This document shows, one piece after another, positions 45,073 through 54,685 of a stretch of DNA of 54,974 nucleotides. The DNA is from Anaerolineae bacterium. Its GTDB lineage: Bacteria; Chloroflexota; Anaerolineae; Anaerolineales; Villigracilaceae. Numbering within the stretch: the stretch's first letter is position 1; each line of letters begins with the position of its first letter. The stretch lies in NCBI GenBank assembly GCA_003130845.1, contig QEXW01000148.1, positions 1 through 54,974 of the forward strand. Reading direction: 5' to 3'. The notes beneath the pieces were generated by a model, which worked only from the letters and a program-made list of their open reading frames with translations, did no database searches and was not told the origin of the DNA. The position numbers and the translations under genes are program-made.

Positions 45073-46176
45073 CTACGGCTCGCGGCCAAACAAAATACCT
45101 TCCAGCATCCGCAACAGACGCCGCAACAGAGAACGAACACGCGCAAACGGCTTAAACCACTCAGCGCGAATGGTGCGTTCGGGCAAGATAGGTCCTGTCC
45201 ACTCCGCCGCCAAAGCCCCCCAAGTCAGCCCAGCGCCAAAGCCCACAAACACCACCTTATCCCCAGGCTTCAACTTACCCACTTGCACGGCTTCTACAGT
45301 AGCAATTGGAATAGAAGCCGTCGAAGTATTCCCGTAACGCTCCAAATTTACAAAAAATTTTTCCATGGGCATTTTCAAACCGCGCGCTGCGGCCTCGATA
45401 ATGCGAATATTGGCCTGATGCGGAATGACCAAACTCAATTCATCGGGCTTCCAGCCTGATTTCTCTGCTGCTTCCAGCGTGGCCTGAGCCATCACACGCG
45501 TTGCAAAACGGAAAACTTCCTTGCCATCCATGTGAATAAAGTGTAAGCCATTACGCACCGTGTCCTCGCTGGCCGGACTATGGCTTCCGCTAGCAGGCAC
45601 AAACAAGAATTTGCCCCCTGAGCCATCAGAATGCAGAACCGAACGCATCACACCGCCCGGTTTTTCGCTAGCCTGTAAAACAAACGCCCCTGCACCATCA
45701 CCAAACAAGATGCAAGTGTTGCGATCTTTGTAATTTGTATAACGGGAGAGATTCTCCGCGCCAACGACCAGAACCGTCTTGAGCGCGCCGGAACGAATCG
45801 ACTGCGCAGCCATATCCAAGGCATAAATAAACCCAGTACAAGCCGCCAAAAGGTCAAAAGCACCAGCGTTCGAGGCCCCAAGTTTGTCCTGAATCAGAGA
45901 AGCCGTAGCAGGGAAAATATACTCCGGCGACGAAGTCGCACAAATTATCAGGTCCACCTGATTGGGCAATAACCTGGCCATACTGAGCGCCTTAAAAGCC
46001 GCCTCAGCGCCTAAAGCAGAGGCAGTTTCCGAATCGGAAGCAATGCGCCGCTCACGAATACCGGTCCGTTCCCGAATCCACGCATCGCTGGTTTCAACCA
46101 TCTTGCTCAGTTCGTCATTCGTCAGCACCTTATTGGGGACGGCCATGCCCCAACCGGTGATATGTGCGTATGGCAT
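45073..46176 (-). CDS. fabH: 3-oxoacyl-ACP synthase III
   Basis: A 367-residue thiolase-fold enzyme that condenses acetyl-CoA with malonyl-ACP to start fatty-acid synthesis. Catalytic residues are visible: Cys113 (LLAACTGFIYAL), His in IPHQANIRII and Asn in RYGNTSTASIP. The core ends at about residue 325 (GAGLTWGALAAEW). An additional C-terminal tail of about 40 basic residues (RVRSLLRRLLRMLEGILFGREP) is unusual for FabH. It follows fabF by 40 bases. Confidence 0.94.
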   Translation of the reverse strand: MPYAHITGWGMAVPNKVLTNDELSKMVETSDAWIRERTGIRERRIASDSETASALGAEAAFKALSMARLLPNQVDLIICATSSPEYIFPATASLIQDKLGASNAGAFDLLAACTGFIYALDMAAQSIRSGALKTVLVVGAENLSRYTNYKDRNTCILFGDGAGAFVLQASEKPGGVMRSVLHSDGSGGKFLFVPASGSHSPASEDTVRNGLHFIHMDGKEVFRFATRVMAQATLEAAEKSGWKPDELSLVIPHQANIRIIEAAARGLKMPMEKFFVNLERYGNTSTASIPIATVEAVQVGKLKPGDKVVFVGFGAGLTWGALAAEWTGPILPERTIRAEWFKPFARVRSLLRRLLRMLEGILFGREP

Positions 46177-46216
46177 AGCAACTCCTACATTCCAAAATCA
46201 GATGCTACCCAATTCT

Positions 46217-47458
46217 TTATTCATAACGACTAAAAATGAGCGTAGCATTATGACCACCAAACCCAAAAGAATTGGACATAATGTGACGAGGATTGGCTTG
46301 GCGGGGTGTATTTGGTATGTAATCCAGGTCACAATCAGGGTCAGGCGTGGTGTAATTGATAGTAGCAGGAAGAATGCCGTGCAACAAAACTTGTACGCAA
46401 ATAGCTGCTTCTACCGCCCCTGAAGCGCCCAACAAATGCCCGGTCATAGATTTTGTCGAAGAGACCGGCACCCGATATGCATATTCACCAAACACCGTTT
46501 TAATGGCAGCCGTTTCCGATTTATCGTTGAGCGGGGTAGAAGTGCCGTGCGCATTAATATAATCAATCTGTTCCGGCTTCAATCCAGCATCTTCCAGCGC
46601 CAGTTTCATACAAAGTGCAGCGCCTGCGCCATTTTCAGCCGGAGCCGAAATATGATGCGCATCATCCGTCGTGCCATAACCAGAAACCTCACCCAAAATA
46701 TGCGCACCCCGCGCCAGAGCATGCTCTAACGACTCAAGCACCAGAATTCCCGCGCCTTCACCCATCACAAAACCATCACGGTCACGGTCAAAGGGGCGCG
46801 AAGCACCCTGCGGGTCATCATTCCGCGTCGAAAGGGCGGTCATCACATTTAAGCCAGCCATAGCCACAGAGACAATCGAAGCCTCCGCCCCACCGGCCAA
46901 CATCACATCCGCCGCACCGCGCCGAATCACCTCCATCGCCTCGCCAATTGCATTCGAACCTGTTGCACACGCAGTGACATACGCCGCATTCGGGCCGCGC
47001 ACCCCCATCCGAAGAGCAATCGTAGCAGCCGCATTATCAGCAATCATCATCGGCACCAGAAACGGACTCACCCGTTCAGGGCCTTTCTCCCGCAACACTT
47101 CAATTTGCTCTACAAGCGTGCCAATTCCACCAATCCCAGTACCCACCAGAACACCGATGCGGTCTCGATTGGCTTCAGTAACCGACAAACCAGCCTGTTG
47201 AACCGCCTCCTGCGCAGCAGCCACCGCAAACTGACAAAAACGATCCATACGACGCGCCTCGCGATTTCCAAACAACGCCGCAGGGTCAAACCCTTTCACT
47301 TCACAAGCAAAGCGCGTTTTATGGTGACGAGCATCGAACAAAGAAATCGGCCCTGCACCCGATTTCCCGGCGATAAGAGCACTCCAAGTATCTTGCATCG
47401 TATTTCCCAACGGGCTAACACACCCCAACCCGGTAACAACGACACGTTTTCGATTCAT
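46217..47458 (-). CDS. fabF: 3-oxoacyl-ACP synthase II
   Basis: A 413-residue elongating condensing enzyme of fatty-acid synthesis. The catalytic triad is Cys164 (VTACATGSNAIG), His in INAHGTSTPLND and His in SSTKSMTGHLLGASG. The N-terminal VVVTGLGCVSPLG and C-terminal NSFGFGGHNATL are typical. GGAGAA lies upstream of the ATG. It stands first in the fabF-fabH-tatA run. The ACP gene in this window (23.2 kb) is not linked to it. Confidence 0.96.
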   Translation of the reverse strand: MNRKRVVVTGLGCVSPLGNTMQDTWSALIAGKSGAGPISLFDARHHKTRFACEVKGFDPAALFGNREARRMDRFCQFAVAAAQEAVQQAGLSVTEANRDRIGVLVGTGIGGIGTLVEQIEVLREKGPERVSPFLVPMMIADNAAATIALRMGVRGPNAAYVTACATGSNAIGEAMEVIRRGAADVMLAGGAEASIVSVAMAGLNVMTALSTRNDDPQGASRPFDRDRDGFVMGEGAGILVLESLEHALARGAHILGEVSGYGTTDDAHHISAPAENGAGAALCMKLALEDAGLKPEQIDYINAHGTSTPLNDKSETAAIKTVFGEYAYRVPVSSTKSMTGHLLGASGAVEAAICVQVLLHGILPATINYTTPDPDCDLDYIPNTPRQANPRHIMSNSFGFGGHNATLIFSRYE

Positions 47459-47589
47459 TTGTTTTCTCCGAAAAATAAAATTGTGCGCGCTTCAAGCAAG
47501 CTACTGCGCGAAATTCTCAAACATCCCATTCTGGGGCAAAATGTGACCTACAACACGACCAGACTCGGATTAACCAGAAACCACACATA

Positions 47590-47629
47590 CAAAAAAACCG
47601 CAAGACAACCTGAAACGTTGCCCTACGGT
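47590..47629 (-). terminator. Terminator downstream of scpB
   Basis: ACCGTAGGGCAAC pairs with GTTGTCTTGCGGT over thirteen positions (including G-U pairs), and the minus strand continues TTTTTTT. It lies 38 bases past the scpB stop. Confidence 0.8.
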
Positions 47630-47666
47630 CTTAACACAACTTTACCCCAAGCGATACGCCCCAAAC

Positions 47667-48227
47667 CTAACCTTTTAGCAACTCCACATCCTTTTCACCG
47701 CTATCGGTGATATTAAGCGGCGGCAATTCAGAAAGCGCATTCAGACCAAAATGCTGCAAAAACTGCGGTGTAGTCCCGTACAAAATAGGCCGTCCTGGCC
47801 CTTCAGAGCGTCCAACCTCCTGCAACAACCCTTTACTTAACAAGCTCTTAATCACACCATCACTGTTCACGCCGCGAATAGCATCTACAGCGGGGCGCGT
47901 AATTGGCTGCTGATAGGCAACAATCGCCAACGTCTCCAAAGCAGCACGGCTCAGGCGGCTCGTTGCTTCTAACCCCAAAAAACGCTCGACCGAATCGGCC
48001 AATTCAGGCGCGGTTGTCAACTGCACCCGGCCAGCATGTCGCTGAAGACGCAAGGCCCGAGTCTGCAGCTGCTCTTCCAACGCCGCCAGACCTTCTTCCA
48101 CTTCGGTCACGCTCAACTCCAGAGCAGCGGCCAACTGCGCCGGACTAACCGGTTCGGCCGCCACAAACAAAAGACCTTCTAACAAAACGGGTAACGCTGG
48201 TTCTGAAAGGTTTTGAAATTCGCTCAT
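47667..48227 (-). CDS. scpB: Segregation and condensation protein B
   Basis: About 186 residues from ATG at 48227 (GGAGC upstream; the frame stays open to 48254). ScpB is the winged-helix kleisin-associated subunit of the Smc-ScpAB condensin that compacts chromosomes. The family stretch SRAALETLAIVAYQQPITRPAVDAIRGVNSDGVIKSLLSKGLLQEVGR...YGTTPQFLQHFGL is clear. scpA is not adjacent. Confidence 0.94.
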   Translation of the reverse strand: MSEFQNLSEPALPVLLEGLLFVAAEPVSPAQLAAALELSVTEVEEGLAALEEQLQTRALRLQRHAGRVQLTTAPELADSVERFLGLEATSRLSRAALETLAIVAYQQPITRPAVDAIRGVNSDGVIKSLLSKGLLQEVGRSEGPGRPILYGTTPQFLQHFGLNALSELPPLNITDSGEKDVELLKG

Positions 48228-48344
48228 GCTATAATTGCTCCGCTTTTTAGGCAAAATCTGCGGTGCAGCATCTACGTTGCTTGCACTACAAGTCTAGAAA
48301 ACTCAATACAAATCCCAATTTTATTCGTAGATGGGAGAAAAACA

Positions 48345-48914
48345 ATGAAAACAAATCAATCCATCATCATCCTGGTTTTAATCAGCCTGCTGACAGCCTC
48401 CTTGGCTTGCACCATCCAAGCGGGCGGCCCAGAATACCCAGAAACGCGCGTACCGATTTCTACCGAATCAGCCCTCACCCTAGAAGAACAGATAAAAGCC
48501 GCCCGTACCGCCGCAGCCCAGAGTGGCACACTCTCTCTCAGCGTTTCAGAGAGCCAATTGACATCTTTGGTTGCTGCCACCCTCTCCAAAGACGAGACGC
48601 CGCTCATCACCGAACCGCAGGTCTACCTGCGCGATGGCAAAATTGAAATTTACGGCAAAGCCACCCAGGGTATTTTACAAGCCAACGTGCGCATTGTCAT
48701 TTCTGCCACAGTAGATGCCACCGGACAACCCGTCATTGAAGTCATCTCCACTGATTTTGGTCCTTTACCGGCCCCCGAAGGATTAAACAAGACCATCTCC
48801 GGCCTGATACGCGAAGCCTTCACCGGTGCACTTGGACCAGCAGCCATTGGCTTTCGCTTGCAAAGCATCACAATCACCGACGGCAACCTGACACTGACCG
48901 GGCGAACCAAGTAG
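48345..48914 (+). CDS. Predicted lipoprotein, function unknown
   Basis: About 189 residues from ATG at 48345 (GGGAGAA upstream; the frame is open to 48213). A signal peptide ends in a lipobox-like TASLAC. The mature part resembles a small beta-barrel domain that starts LSVSESQLTSLVA and contains VYLRDGKIEIYGKA and VRIVISATVDATGQPVIEV. This pattern recalls DUF2993/LmeA-like or BPI-type lipid-binding beta sheets; the resemblance is weak. It sits 15 bases before the propeller lipoprotein gene. Confidence 0.8.
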   Translation: MKTNQSIIILVLISLLTASLACTIQAGGPEYPETRVPISTESALTLEEQIKAARTAAAQSGTLSLSVSESQLTSLVAATLSKDETPLITEPQVYLRDGKIEIYGKATQGILQANVRIVISATVDATGQPVIEVISTDFGPLPAPEGLNKTISGLIREAFTGALGPAAIGFRLQSITITDGNLTLTGRTK

Positions 48915-48929
48915 CCCGATTATACCCGA

Positions 48930-50621
48930 ATGAACACTGCGCTCTTATTCAAACAACGCGGTATACACGGCTCCCTCATCCCCCTTAACGACCAGCGCCA
49001 GGCTCGTACCGTTACGACCTGGCTTCTCTGTGGGTATCTAGCCCTGAGCCTGCTGCTGAGCAGCTGTCTTGCACCCCAGATTTCACAAGGCAACGTCAAC
49101 GTTCAAGTCAACATCCGCGCCGACGACCAAACTTATAGCACACAAGTCCCCACCGGCAGCACCGTAGCCGAAGCACTTCAAACGGCCGGCGTGTCCATCG
49201 GCAGCCTGGATAAAGTGCAACCACCACTATATGCATTGGTCAGCCAGGGATTGAGCATTGAAATCATACGGGGACGCGAAGAATTTGAAACCGAACAAGA
49301 AATCATCCCCTACGAACGGCAAATCGTCCGCAACGAATCTCTGCCCCAAGGCGAAACATTAATTTTACAACCAGGAAAAAACGGGCTGCGAGAAATCACC
49401 TACCGCAAATACTTTGAAAACGGCGTGCTAATCAACCGAGCCCCCTCACGCATCACCATTTTAGAACCAGCCCTGCCGGAAATTATCATGATTGGTGCGC
49501 GTGCACCTTTTGCCCCCTTGCCCATTGCCGGAAAACTCGTGTACCTAGCAGCCGGCAGTGCCTGGATGATGGAAGGCTCGACCTCCAACCGCATTCCCCT
49601 CGTTATCGTTGACGACCCTGCCACCCCACTCGACGGGCGCATCTTTCGACTGTCTCCAGACCGACGCTGGTTGCTTTACACCCGCAAATCAGCCAAACCC
49701 GCCGAACAAGAAATCAACACCCTCTGGGTACTAGACATCACCGACCCCAAAGCCAAACCCATCAACCTGCGCACGCCCAACATCATTCACTTTGCCGACT
49801 TCGACCCCCTCGCCTCACTCACCCTACTCTACTCGACCGTCGAACCACGCGCTGCCGCACCGGGCTGGCAAGCCAACAATGACCTATACCGGATGAAATT
49901 TGCCCCCAACGGCAACCTAGGCGTACGTGAAAAAATCATCGAAGCCAATACCGGCGGTGTCTATGGCTGGTGGGGCACCGCCTACGTCTGGTCACCTACG
50001 GGTAATCTGCTCGCCTACAGCCGTCCAGATAGCATCGGTCTGGTTAGCTTTCGAGAAAAACGCCTGCTCCCCTTGCTAGAAATCACCCCCCTTCAGACCC
50101 GTTCCGAATGGGCGCTCATCCCACCTCTCGGTTGGGGCGCCGATGGACGCACGCTGTTCATCGTCACACATGCTCCCCCTCCTGGCCTTGTCAACCCAGA
50201 AGAATCGCCCAATTTCGACCTAAACGCACTCTCTCTGGATTCAGATACCTTAGTACGCATCAAAACCCACAGCGGCATGTTTGCTTACCCATCCGCCTCG
50301 CGCATTGCCAAGCAAGGAACAGAAATGGCGTACTACATTGCCTACCTGCAAGCACTGCTGCCACAGCAATCGGATATTTCTGGATACCAACTTGTACTCA
50401 TGGACCGTGATGGCTCAAACCGGCGCATCGTCTTTCCCTCGCCGGGAGCCCCCGGCCTACAACCACAAACACCGGTTTGGTCACCATCAGCCCCATCCTT
50501 TGTGGAGGGAGATTTCGTTGCCATTGTCTATGAAGGCAACCTGTGGATGATAGACGCCGCCACCGGCCAAGCCACACAGGTCACCAATGACGGATTGATA
50601 CAAACAATAGATTGGAAGTAA
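48930..50621 (+). CDS. Lipoprotein with DUF348/G5-like domains and beta-propeller
   Basis: A 563-residue exported lipoprotein (lipobox LLSSC near residue 46). After it, residues about 55-170 show a DUF348-like segment (TYSTQVPTGSTVAEALQTAGV) and a G5-like segment (YERQIVRNESLPQGETLILQPGKNGLREITYRK) that usually occur together in cell-wall-binding proteins. The remainder (about 200-560) is a TolB/WD40-type beta-propeller with several RxSPDrrWLLYtR...-type blades (FRLSPDRRWLLYTRKS, YVWSPTGNLLAYSRP). It may bind a peptide or glycan at the surface; the role is inferred. Confidence 0.85.
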   Translation: MNTALLFKQRGIHGSLIPLNDQRQARTVTTWLLCGYLALSLLLSSCLAPQISQGNVNVQVNIRADDQTYSTQVPTGSTVAEALQTAGVSIGSLDKVQPPLYALVSQGLSIEIIRGREEFETEQEIIPYERQIVRNESLPQGETLILQPGKNGLREITYRKYFENGVLINRAPSRITILEPALPEIIMIGARAPFAPLPIAGKLVYLAAGSAWMMEGSTSNRIPLVIVDDPATPLDGRIFRLSPDRRWLLYTRKSAKPAEQEINTLWVLDITDPKAKPINLRTPNIIHFADFDPLASLTLLYSTVEPRAAAPGWQANNDLYRMKFAPNGNLGVREKIIEANTGGVYGWWGTAYVWSPTGNLLAYSRPDSIGLVSFREKRLLPLLEITPLQTRSEWALIPPLGWGADGRTLFIVTHAPPPGLVNPEESPNFDLNALSLDSDTLVRIKTHSGMFAYPSASRIAKQGTEMAYYIAYLQALLPQQSDISGYQLVLMDRDGSNRRIVFPSPGAPGLQPQTPVWSPSAPSFVEGDFVAIVYEGNLWMIDAATGQATQVTNDGLIQTIDWK

Positions 50622-50703
50622 CCCCTAAAGAACAGGTAAAATTGGGGAAAGAAAACATCCCCTGATTTCAATATAATCTCAAAACAAATTGTTCGGAGGA
50701 AGA

Positions 50704-51666
50704 ATGCGCATCGTCATCACCGGCGCGGCCGGTTTTCTCGGTTCGCACCTATGCGACCGTCTGCTTGCAGAAGGACACCAGGTTGTCGGCTTAGATAACT
50801 TTATCACCGGCTCAAAAGAAAATATCGCCCACCTAATGGGACGAGAAAACTTCACCTTCTACAAACATGATGTTTCTAACTACATCTACATTGCCGGCAA
50901 AGTAGATGCTGTCTTGCACTTTGCTTCACCGGCCAGTCCCAACCCCCAATCACCGCTGGCCTACTTCAACCTGCCCATCCAAACCATGAAAGCCGGGGCA
51001 CTCGGAACACACAACACCCTAGGCTTGGCCAAAGCCAACCGCGCTCGGTTCCTACTCGCCTCCACCAGCGAAATCTACGGCGACCCACTCGAACACCCCC
51101 AGAAAGAATCCTACCCCGGCAACGTAGACCCGGCCGGCGAACGCGCCGTATATGACGAAGCCAAACGCTTTGCCGAAGCGCTAACCCTCGCCTATCACCG
51201 CCAACACGGCGTAGATACCCGCATCGTGCGCATCTTCAACACCTATGGCCCCCGTATGGACCTAGAAGACGGCCGCGCACTACCCAACCTGCTCAAACAA
51301 GCCTTACTCGGCAAACCGCTCACCGTCTACGGCGATGGCTCACAAACCCGTTCCTTCTGCTACGTAGATGACCTAATCGAGGGCGTTATCCGCCTGCTAT
51401 ACTCGGACGAACACATGCCCGTCAACATTGGCAACCCGGTCGAAATGAGCATCCTAGAATTTGCAGAAGTCATCAATCGTGTCACCGGCAACCCCGCCGG
51501 CATCCAATTTGTACCGAACGCCCGCAGCGCCCGCGACCCACAACGCCGCCGGCCCGACATCACACGCGCCCGCCAAATTCTCGGTTGGGAACCCAAAACC
51601 ACCCTAGAAGAAGGTCTGCGGCGCACCATCCCTTATTTCAAACAAAAACTTGGTCTGACAGAATGA
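50704..51666 (+). CDS. UDP-glucuronate decarboxylase (UDP-xylose synthase)
   Basis: A 320-residue NAD-dependent extended SDR enzyme; GGAGGA before 50704 fixes the start. The Rossmann loop GAAGFLG (Gly7-x2-Gly10-x2-Gly13) and the catalytic Tyr-x3-Lys as YDEAK are present. The [43 protein letters not shown] segment is typical of UXS, which makes UDP-xylose from UDP-glucuronate. It is distinct from the missing rfbB. It overlaps the next gene by four bases (ATGA). Confidence 0.92.
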   Translation: MRIVITGAAGFLGSHLCDRLLAEGHQVVGLDNFITGSKENIAHLMGRENFTFYKHDVSNYIYIAGKVDAVLHFASPASPNPQSPLAYFNLPIQTMKAGALGTHNTLGLAKANRARFLLASTSEIYGDPLEHPQKESYPGNVDPAGERAVYDEAKRFAEALTLAYHRQHGVDTRIVRIFNTYGPRMDLEDGRALPNLLKQALLGKPLTVYGDGSQTRSFCYVDDLIEGVIRLLYSDEHMPVNIGNPVEMSILEFAEVINRVTGNPAGIQFVPNARSARDPQRRRPDITRARQILGWEPKTTLEEGLRRTIPYFKQKLGLTE

Positions 51667-52124
51667 CAGCCTTGCTCAAGAACCCGGTAGAACGGACACG
51701 GTTCATCAAATTTGCGCTAGTTGGCGCATTGGGTGCACTGATTGACTTCGGCGTAATGAACCTACTGGTCTGGCTATTCCAAGCCACATTAGTCATCGCC
51801 GGTAGTGTTTCGTTCGTCTGTGCCGTGCTGAGCAACTTCACCTGGAATCGGTTATGGACATACCCGGAATCGCGCACCAAGCACATCGTCGAGCAACTCG
51901 TGCAGTTCACCATCGTTAATGCCATTGGACTGGTCATCCGCGTCCCCATCCTAAAAATTGGCGAACCTGCTCTCGACCATCTGCTGGAACAATCCACGCT
52001 CAACCTACTGGCTCATAGCCATACCTTCATTAGCCACAATGCCACACTTGCCCTCGCGATTGCAATTGTCATGTTGTGGAACTATTTCGTCAACCGCTAT
52101 TGGACGTATAATGATATAGATTAG
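51663..52124 (+). CDS. GtrA-family membrane protein
   Basis: About 153 residues from ATG at 51663, which overlaps the preceding stop (ATGA). Four transmembrane helices are visible (about 15-35, 42-62, 80-100 and 120-145) with [22 protein letters not shown] at the start and [12 protein letters not shown] at the end, the GtrA family pattern. Members help move lipid-linked sugars or act in wall-glycan assembly. Coupling to the UDP-xylose gene supports a glycan role. Confidence 0.92.
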   Translation: MTALLKNPVERTRFIKFALVGALGALIDFGVMNLLVWLFQATLVIAGSVSFVCAVLSNFTWNRLWTYPESRTKHIVEQLVQFTIVNAIGLVIRVPILKIGEPALDHLLEQSTLNLLAHSHTFISHNATLALAIAIVMLWNYFVNRYWTYNDID

Positions 52125-52126
52125 CT

Positions 52127-52495
52127 ATGACCAACACCATCATACCCATCTTCTCCTCGCGCGGTGACGCCGATGCCTTCCTGGTATACCCCTATCTATT
52201 CAACCGACAGGGCGAATGGATTGGCTTCGTCACCCCCCAACGCGAAGTCTACTCCGTGCTTGGACACTACGTTGGCTACCTGACCAACGACCCGCGCATC
52301 TTCCGCAAACGCTCGCAAGAAGAGCGGCCCCGCCTAAAACCCCCTGCCCCACCTGGACGCATACGCATTCCCTCCAGCAACCCCTTACCCAAAATGATGA
52401 GCGATGTACCATTTGAAATAATAGACGTCTTACAAGACGAACCTGAGTTGCTACACACCCTAGACTCGGGCGAATTTCGCGCCGACATGGATTGA
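52127..52495 (+). CDS. Small beta-rich protein (possible 4-fold beta flower)
   Basis: A 122-residue soluble protein. Residues 15-65 (LVYPYLFNRQGEWIGFVTPQREVYSVLGHYVGYLTNDPRIFRKRS) show repeated short strands with FNrxGewIGfv and YsvlGhYVGyl turns, reminiscent of the 4-fold beta flower fold. A proline-rich linker and an acidic C-terminal tail follow. Its function is unknown. It starts two bases after gtrA and precedes the thioesterase by 33 bases. Confidence 0.65.
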   Translation: MTNTIIPIFSSRGDADAFLVYPYLFNRQGEWIGFVTPQREVYSVLGHYVGYLTNDPRIFRKRSQEERPRLKPPAPPGRIRIPSSNPLPKMMSDVPFEIIDVLQDEPELLHTLDSGEFRADMD

Positions 52496-52528
52496 CCAAC
52501 GAATAGCACGCAAAACTTAGACTTAACA

Positions 52529-53011
52529 ATGACAACACAACGACTTGCCCCCAAACCCATGCGTAGTTCCCATGTCAGCCTGGCGCAACTCATGCAACCC
52601 GAACACGCCAACCCGCTTGGCAACGTACATGGTGGCTGGATTATGAAACTGGTTGATGAATGCGGAGCCCTGGCCGCCATGCGGCATGCGCGTCAACGCG
52701 TAGTAACCGTAGCCATAGACCGCATGAGCTTTCGCCAACCGATTAAAGTAGGAGAACTCGTCACACTCACCGCACAAGTGACCTACACCGGGCGCACCTC
52801 CATCGAAACCGAAGTACAAGTCGAAGCCGAAAACCCCGTCACCGGAGAACGCACCCATACCAACACAGCCTACTTAGTCTATGTCGCCCTCGATGAAACT
52901 GGTGAGCCATCGCCGGTACCACCCGTTTTTGCTGAAACACCGGAAGAACAACAAAAACTCGAAGCCGGCAAACAACGTCAGCGGCAACGACTAGAGCAAA
53001 AACAACCATGA
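52529..53011 (+). CDS. Acyl-CoA thioesterase, hotdog fold (YciA-like)
   Basis: A 160-residue acyl-CoA thioester hydrolase. The hotdog signature NPLGNVHGGWIMKLVDECGALAAMRHA carries the catalytic Asp/Glu, and VDRMSFRQPI-like (AIDRMSFRQPIKVGELVTL) strands follow, as in YciA and BACH enzymes. The last 25 residues are a charged Gln/Lys/Arg-rich tail. It is coupled to the next gene by a four-base overlap. Confidence 0.93.
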   Translation: MTTQRLAPKPMRSSHVSLAQLMQPEHANPLGNVHGGWIMKLVDECGALAAMRHARQRVVTVAIDRMSFRQPIKVGELVTLTAQVTYTGRTSIETEVQVEAENPVTGERTHTNTAYLVYVALDETGEPSPVPPVFAETPEEQQKLEAGKQRQRQRLEQKQP

Positions 53012-54207
53012 CTACACCTGAAGCCTCCCCTGAAACCGCCACACCTTCCAACGAAAGCACCCAACCGGCGCGACACTTCCGTTCCCTCAAAGAACTACTC
53101 GACTTCGCATCGGTCAAAAACATCGCCCAAGACCTAGCGCAAATGGGCGATTCAGGCATCGCCGAGCCTCTACCCTTTCCCTTCCTAGCCATCGTTGGGC
53201 AAGCCGAAATGAAACTGGCCCTACTGCTCGGACTCATCAACCCGAATATAGGCGGCATCCTACTCATTGGACCGCGTGGCACAGCCAAAACCACCGCAGT
53301 ACGCTCTCTGCTCGACCTACTGCCAATGATACAACGCTCCACCTGCTACTATGGCTGCCTGCCCGAAGACATAGAAACCGGCGGCATAGATGCCGTCTGC
53401 CCAGAATGCGCGCGCAAATACGCAGAAGGCAAACCTCTCACCGCCCCGGATAGAGTGCGCCTCGTGGAGCTACCACTTAACGCCCGCCTAGAAGACGTCG
53501 TCGGCGGACTAGACGAGCGCGCCGCGCTACACGAACGCATGCGAATTCGGCGCGGCATCCTAGCACAAGCCGACAAAAACCTACTATACATTGACGAAAT
53601 CAACCTACTCTCCGACGACATCATAGACGCCATCCTAGATGCTGCCGCCCAAGGCACCTACACCGTGCGGCGTGGGCCGGTCTCGGCCACCTACCGAGCG
53701 CGCTTCTTACTGATTGGCTCAATGAACCCAGAAGAAGGCAAACTACGGCCACAAATCCTAGACCGCTTCGGCCTGCGTGTCATTGTGCGGGGTCTAACCA
53801 ATGCCGAAGAACGCCTAGAAGCCTATCGGCGCGTCCAAGCCTACCTGACCAACCCCCGTGCCATGATTAACGCATACGCCTACGAAATCGCCGAAGCCCG
53901 AGAAGAACTCCAATCGGCGCGCAAGATTGTTAGACAAGTACAACTCCCTGATGACCTCGCCACACGCGCCATTCATCTCATCCAAAAAATGGGCATAGAC
54001 TCCCTGCGAGCCGAAATCACCTGGTTTGAAGCTGCGCGTGCCTACGCTGCTGCCGACAACCGCGAAACCGTCTCATCAACCGACCTGATGAGCGTTGCCC
54101 CCATGGCGCTGCGACTGCGCCGGTCACAATTCATGACGGAATACTTCGACCGTCAGAAAACCGAAGAAAACGAAATGCAAACCCTACTGGAAGAACTTGG
54201 CCAATAA
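53008..54207 (+). CDS. Magnesium-chelatase subunit I-like AAA+ ATPase
   Basis: A 399-residue AAA+ ATPase. Walker A is GPRGTAKT (about 92-99), Walker B LLYIDEINLL, sensor 1 IGSMNPEEG and arginine finger region DRFGLRV. Between Walker A and B a Cys-bearing insert (STCYYGCLPEDIE..DAVCPECARKY) may bind a metal. It belongs with ChlI/BchI, the motor of Mg chelatase, but no BchD, BchH or pigment genes are here, so a chelatase role in the strict sense is doubtful; it could be part of a MoxR-like or cobaltochelatase-type system. Confidence 0.9.
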   Translation: MTTPEASPETATPSNESTQPARHFRSLKELLDFASVKNIAQDLAQMGDSGIAEPLPFPFLAIVGQAEMKLALLLGLINPNIGGILLIGPRGTAKTTAVRSLLDLLPMIQRSTCYYGCLPEDIETGGIDAVCPECARKYAEGKPLTAPDRVRLVELPLNARLEDVVGGLDERAALHERMRIRRGILAQADKNLLYIDEINLLSDDIIDAILDAAAQGTYTVRRGPVSATYRARFLLIGSMNPEEGKLRPQILDRFGLRVIVRGLTNAEERLEAYRRVQAYLTNPRAMINAYAYEIAEAREELQSARKIVRQVQLPDDLATRAIHLIQKMGIDSLRAEITWFEAARAYAAADNRETVSSTDLMSVAPMALRLRRSQFMTEYFDRQKTEENEMQTLLEELGQ

Positions 54208-54658
54208 ACCACTCACCCTACGTCCCTACACACCGGCAGACCAACCTGCCTGCCTGGCAATCTTTGAAAGCAACACCCCAAAATACTTCCACCCTACCGA
54301 ACGCCTGGACTTCGAACAGTTTCTTGAAAAACTGCCGTGTCCTTTTTTTGTCGTCGAAATGCAAGAACAAATTGTTGGCTGTGGAGGATATGGAACGAAA
54401 CCTGAAGGAATCATCGTCCTTGTCTGGGGCATGGTACACAGAAACCTACATAGGCAGGGAATCGGCACCTTTCTTCTACAAGAACGCATCAAAATCATTT
54501 TGCAAAAAACCTTAGCAACGCGCGTCATCGTCCATACCAGCCAACACAGCCAAGATTTCTTTATACGCTTTGGCTTTCGTCAGACTGACTTTAAGCCAAA
54601 CTACTACGCCCCTGGATTACACTGCGTAGAAATGGAACTTGCCCTCCATTCCGAGTAA
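54197..54658 (+). CDS. GNAT N-acetyltransferase
   Basis: A 153-residue acetyltransferase; it starts at TTG (54197), overlapping the ATPase gene by eleven bases with GGAAGAAC just upstream. Motif A appears as MVHRNLHRQGIGTFLLQERIKIIL, and a later HTSQHSQDFFIRFGFRQTDFKPNYY segment fits the GNAT C-terminus. The substrate is unknown. The gene is the last before the tandem-repeat tract. Confidence 0.85.
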   Translation: MANKPLTLRPYTPADQPACLAIFESNTPKYFHPTERLDFEQFLEKLPCPFFVVEMQEQIVGCGGYGTKPEGIIVLVWGMVHRNLHRQGIGTFLLQERIKIILQKTLATRVIVHTSQHSQDFFIRFGFRQTDFKPNYYAPGLHCVEMELALHSE

Positions 54659-54685
54659 AACTCTTCCTTACCACTCCCCCGCTAC

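Noticed and set aside
53008-54207. Evidence for phototrophy
   Set aside because: A single ChlI-like ATPase without BchD, BchH or other pigment genes does not support bacteriochlorophyll synthesis.
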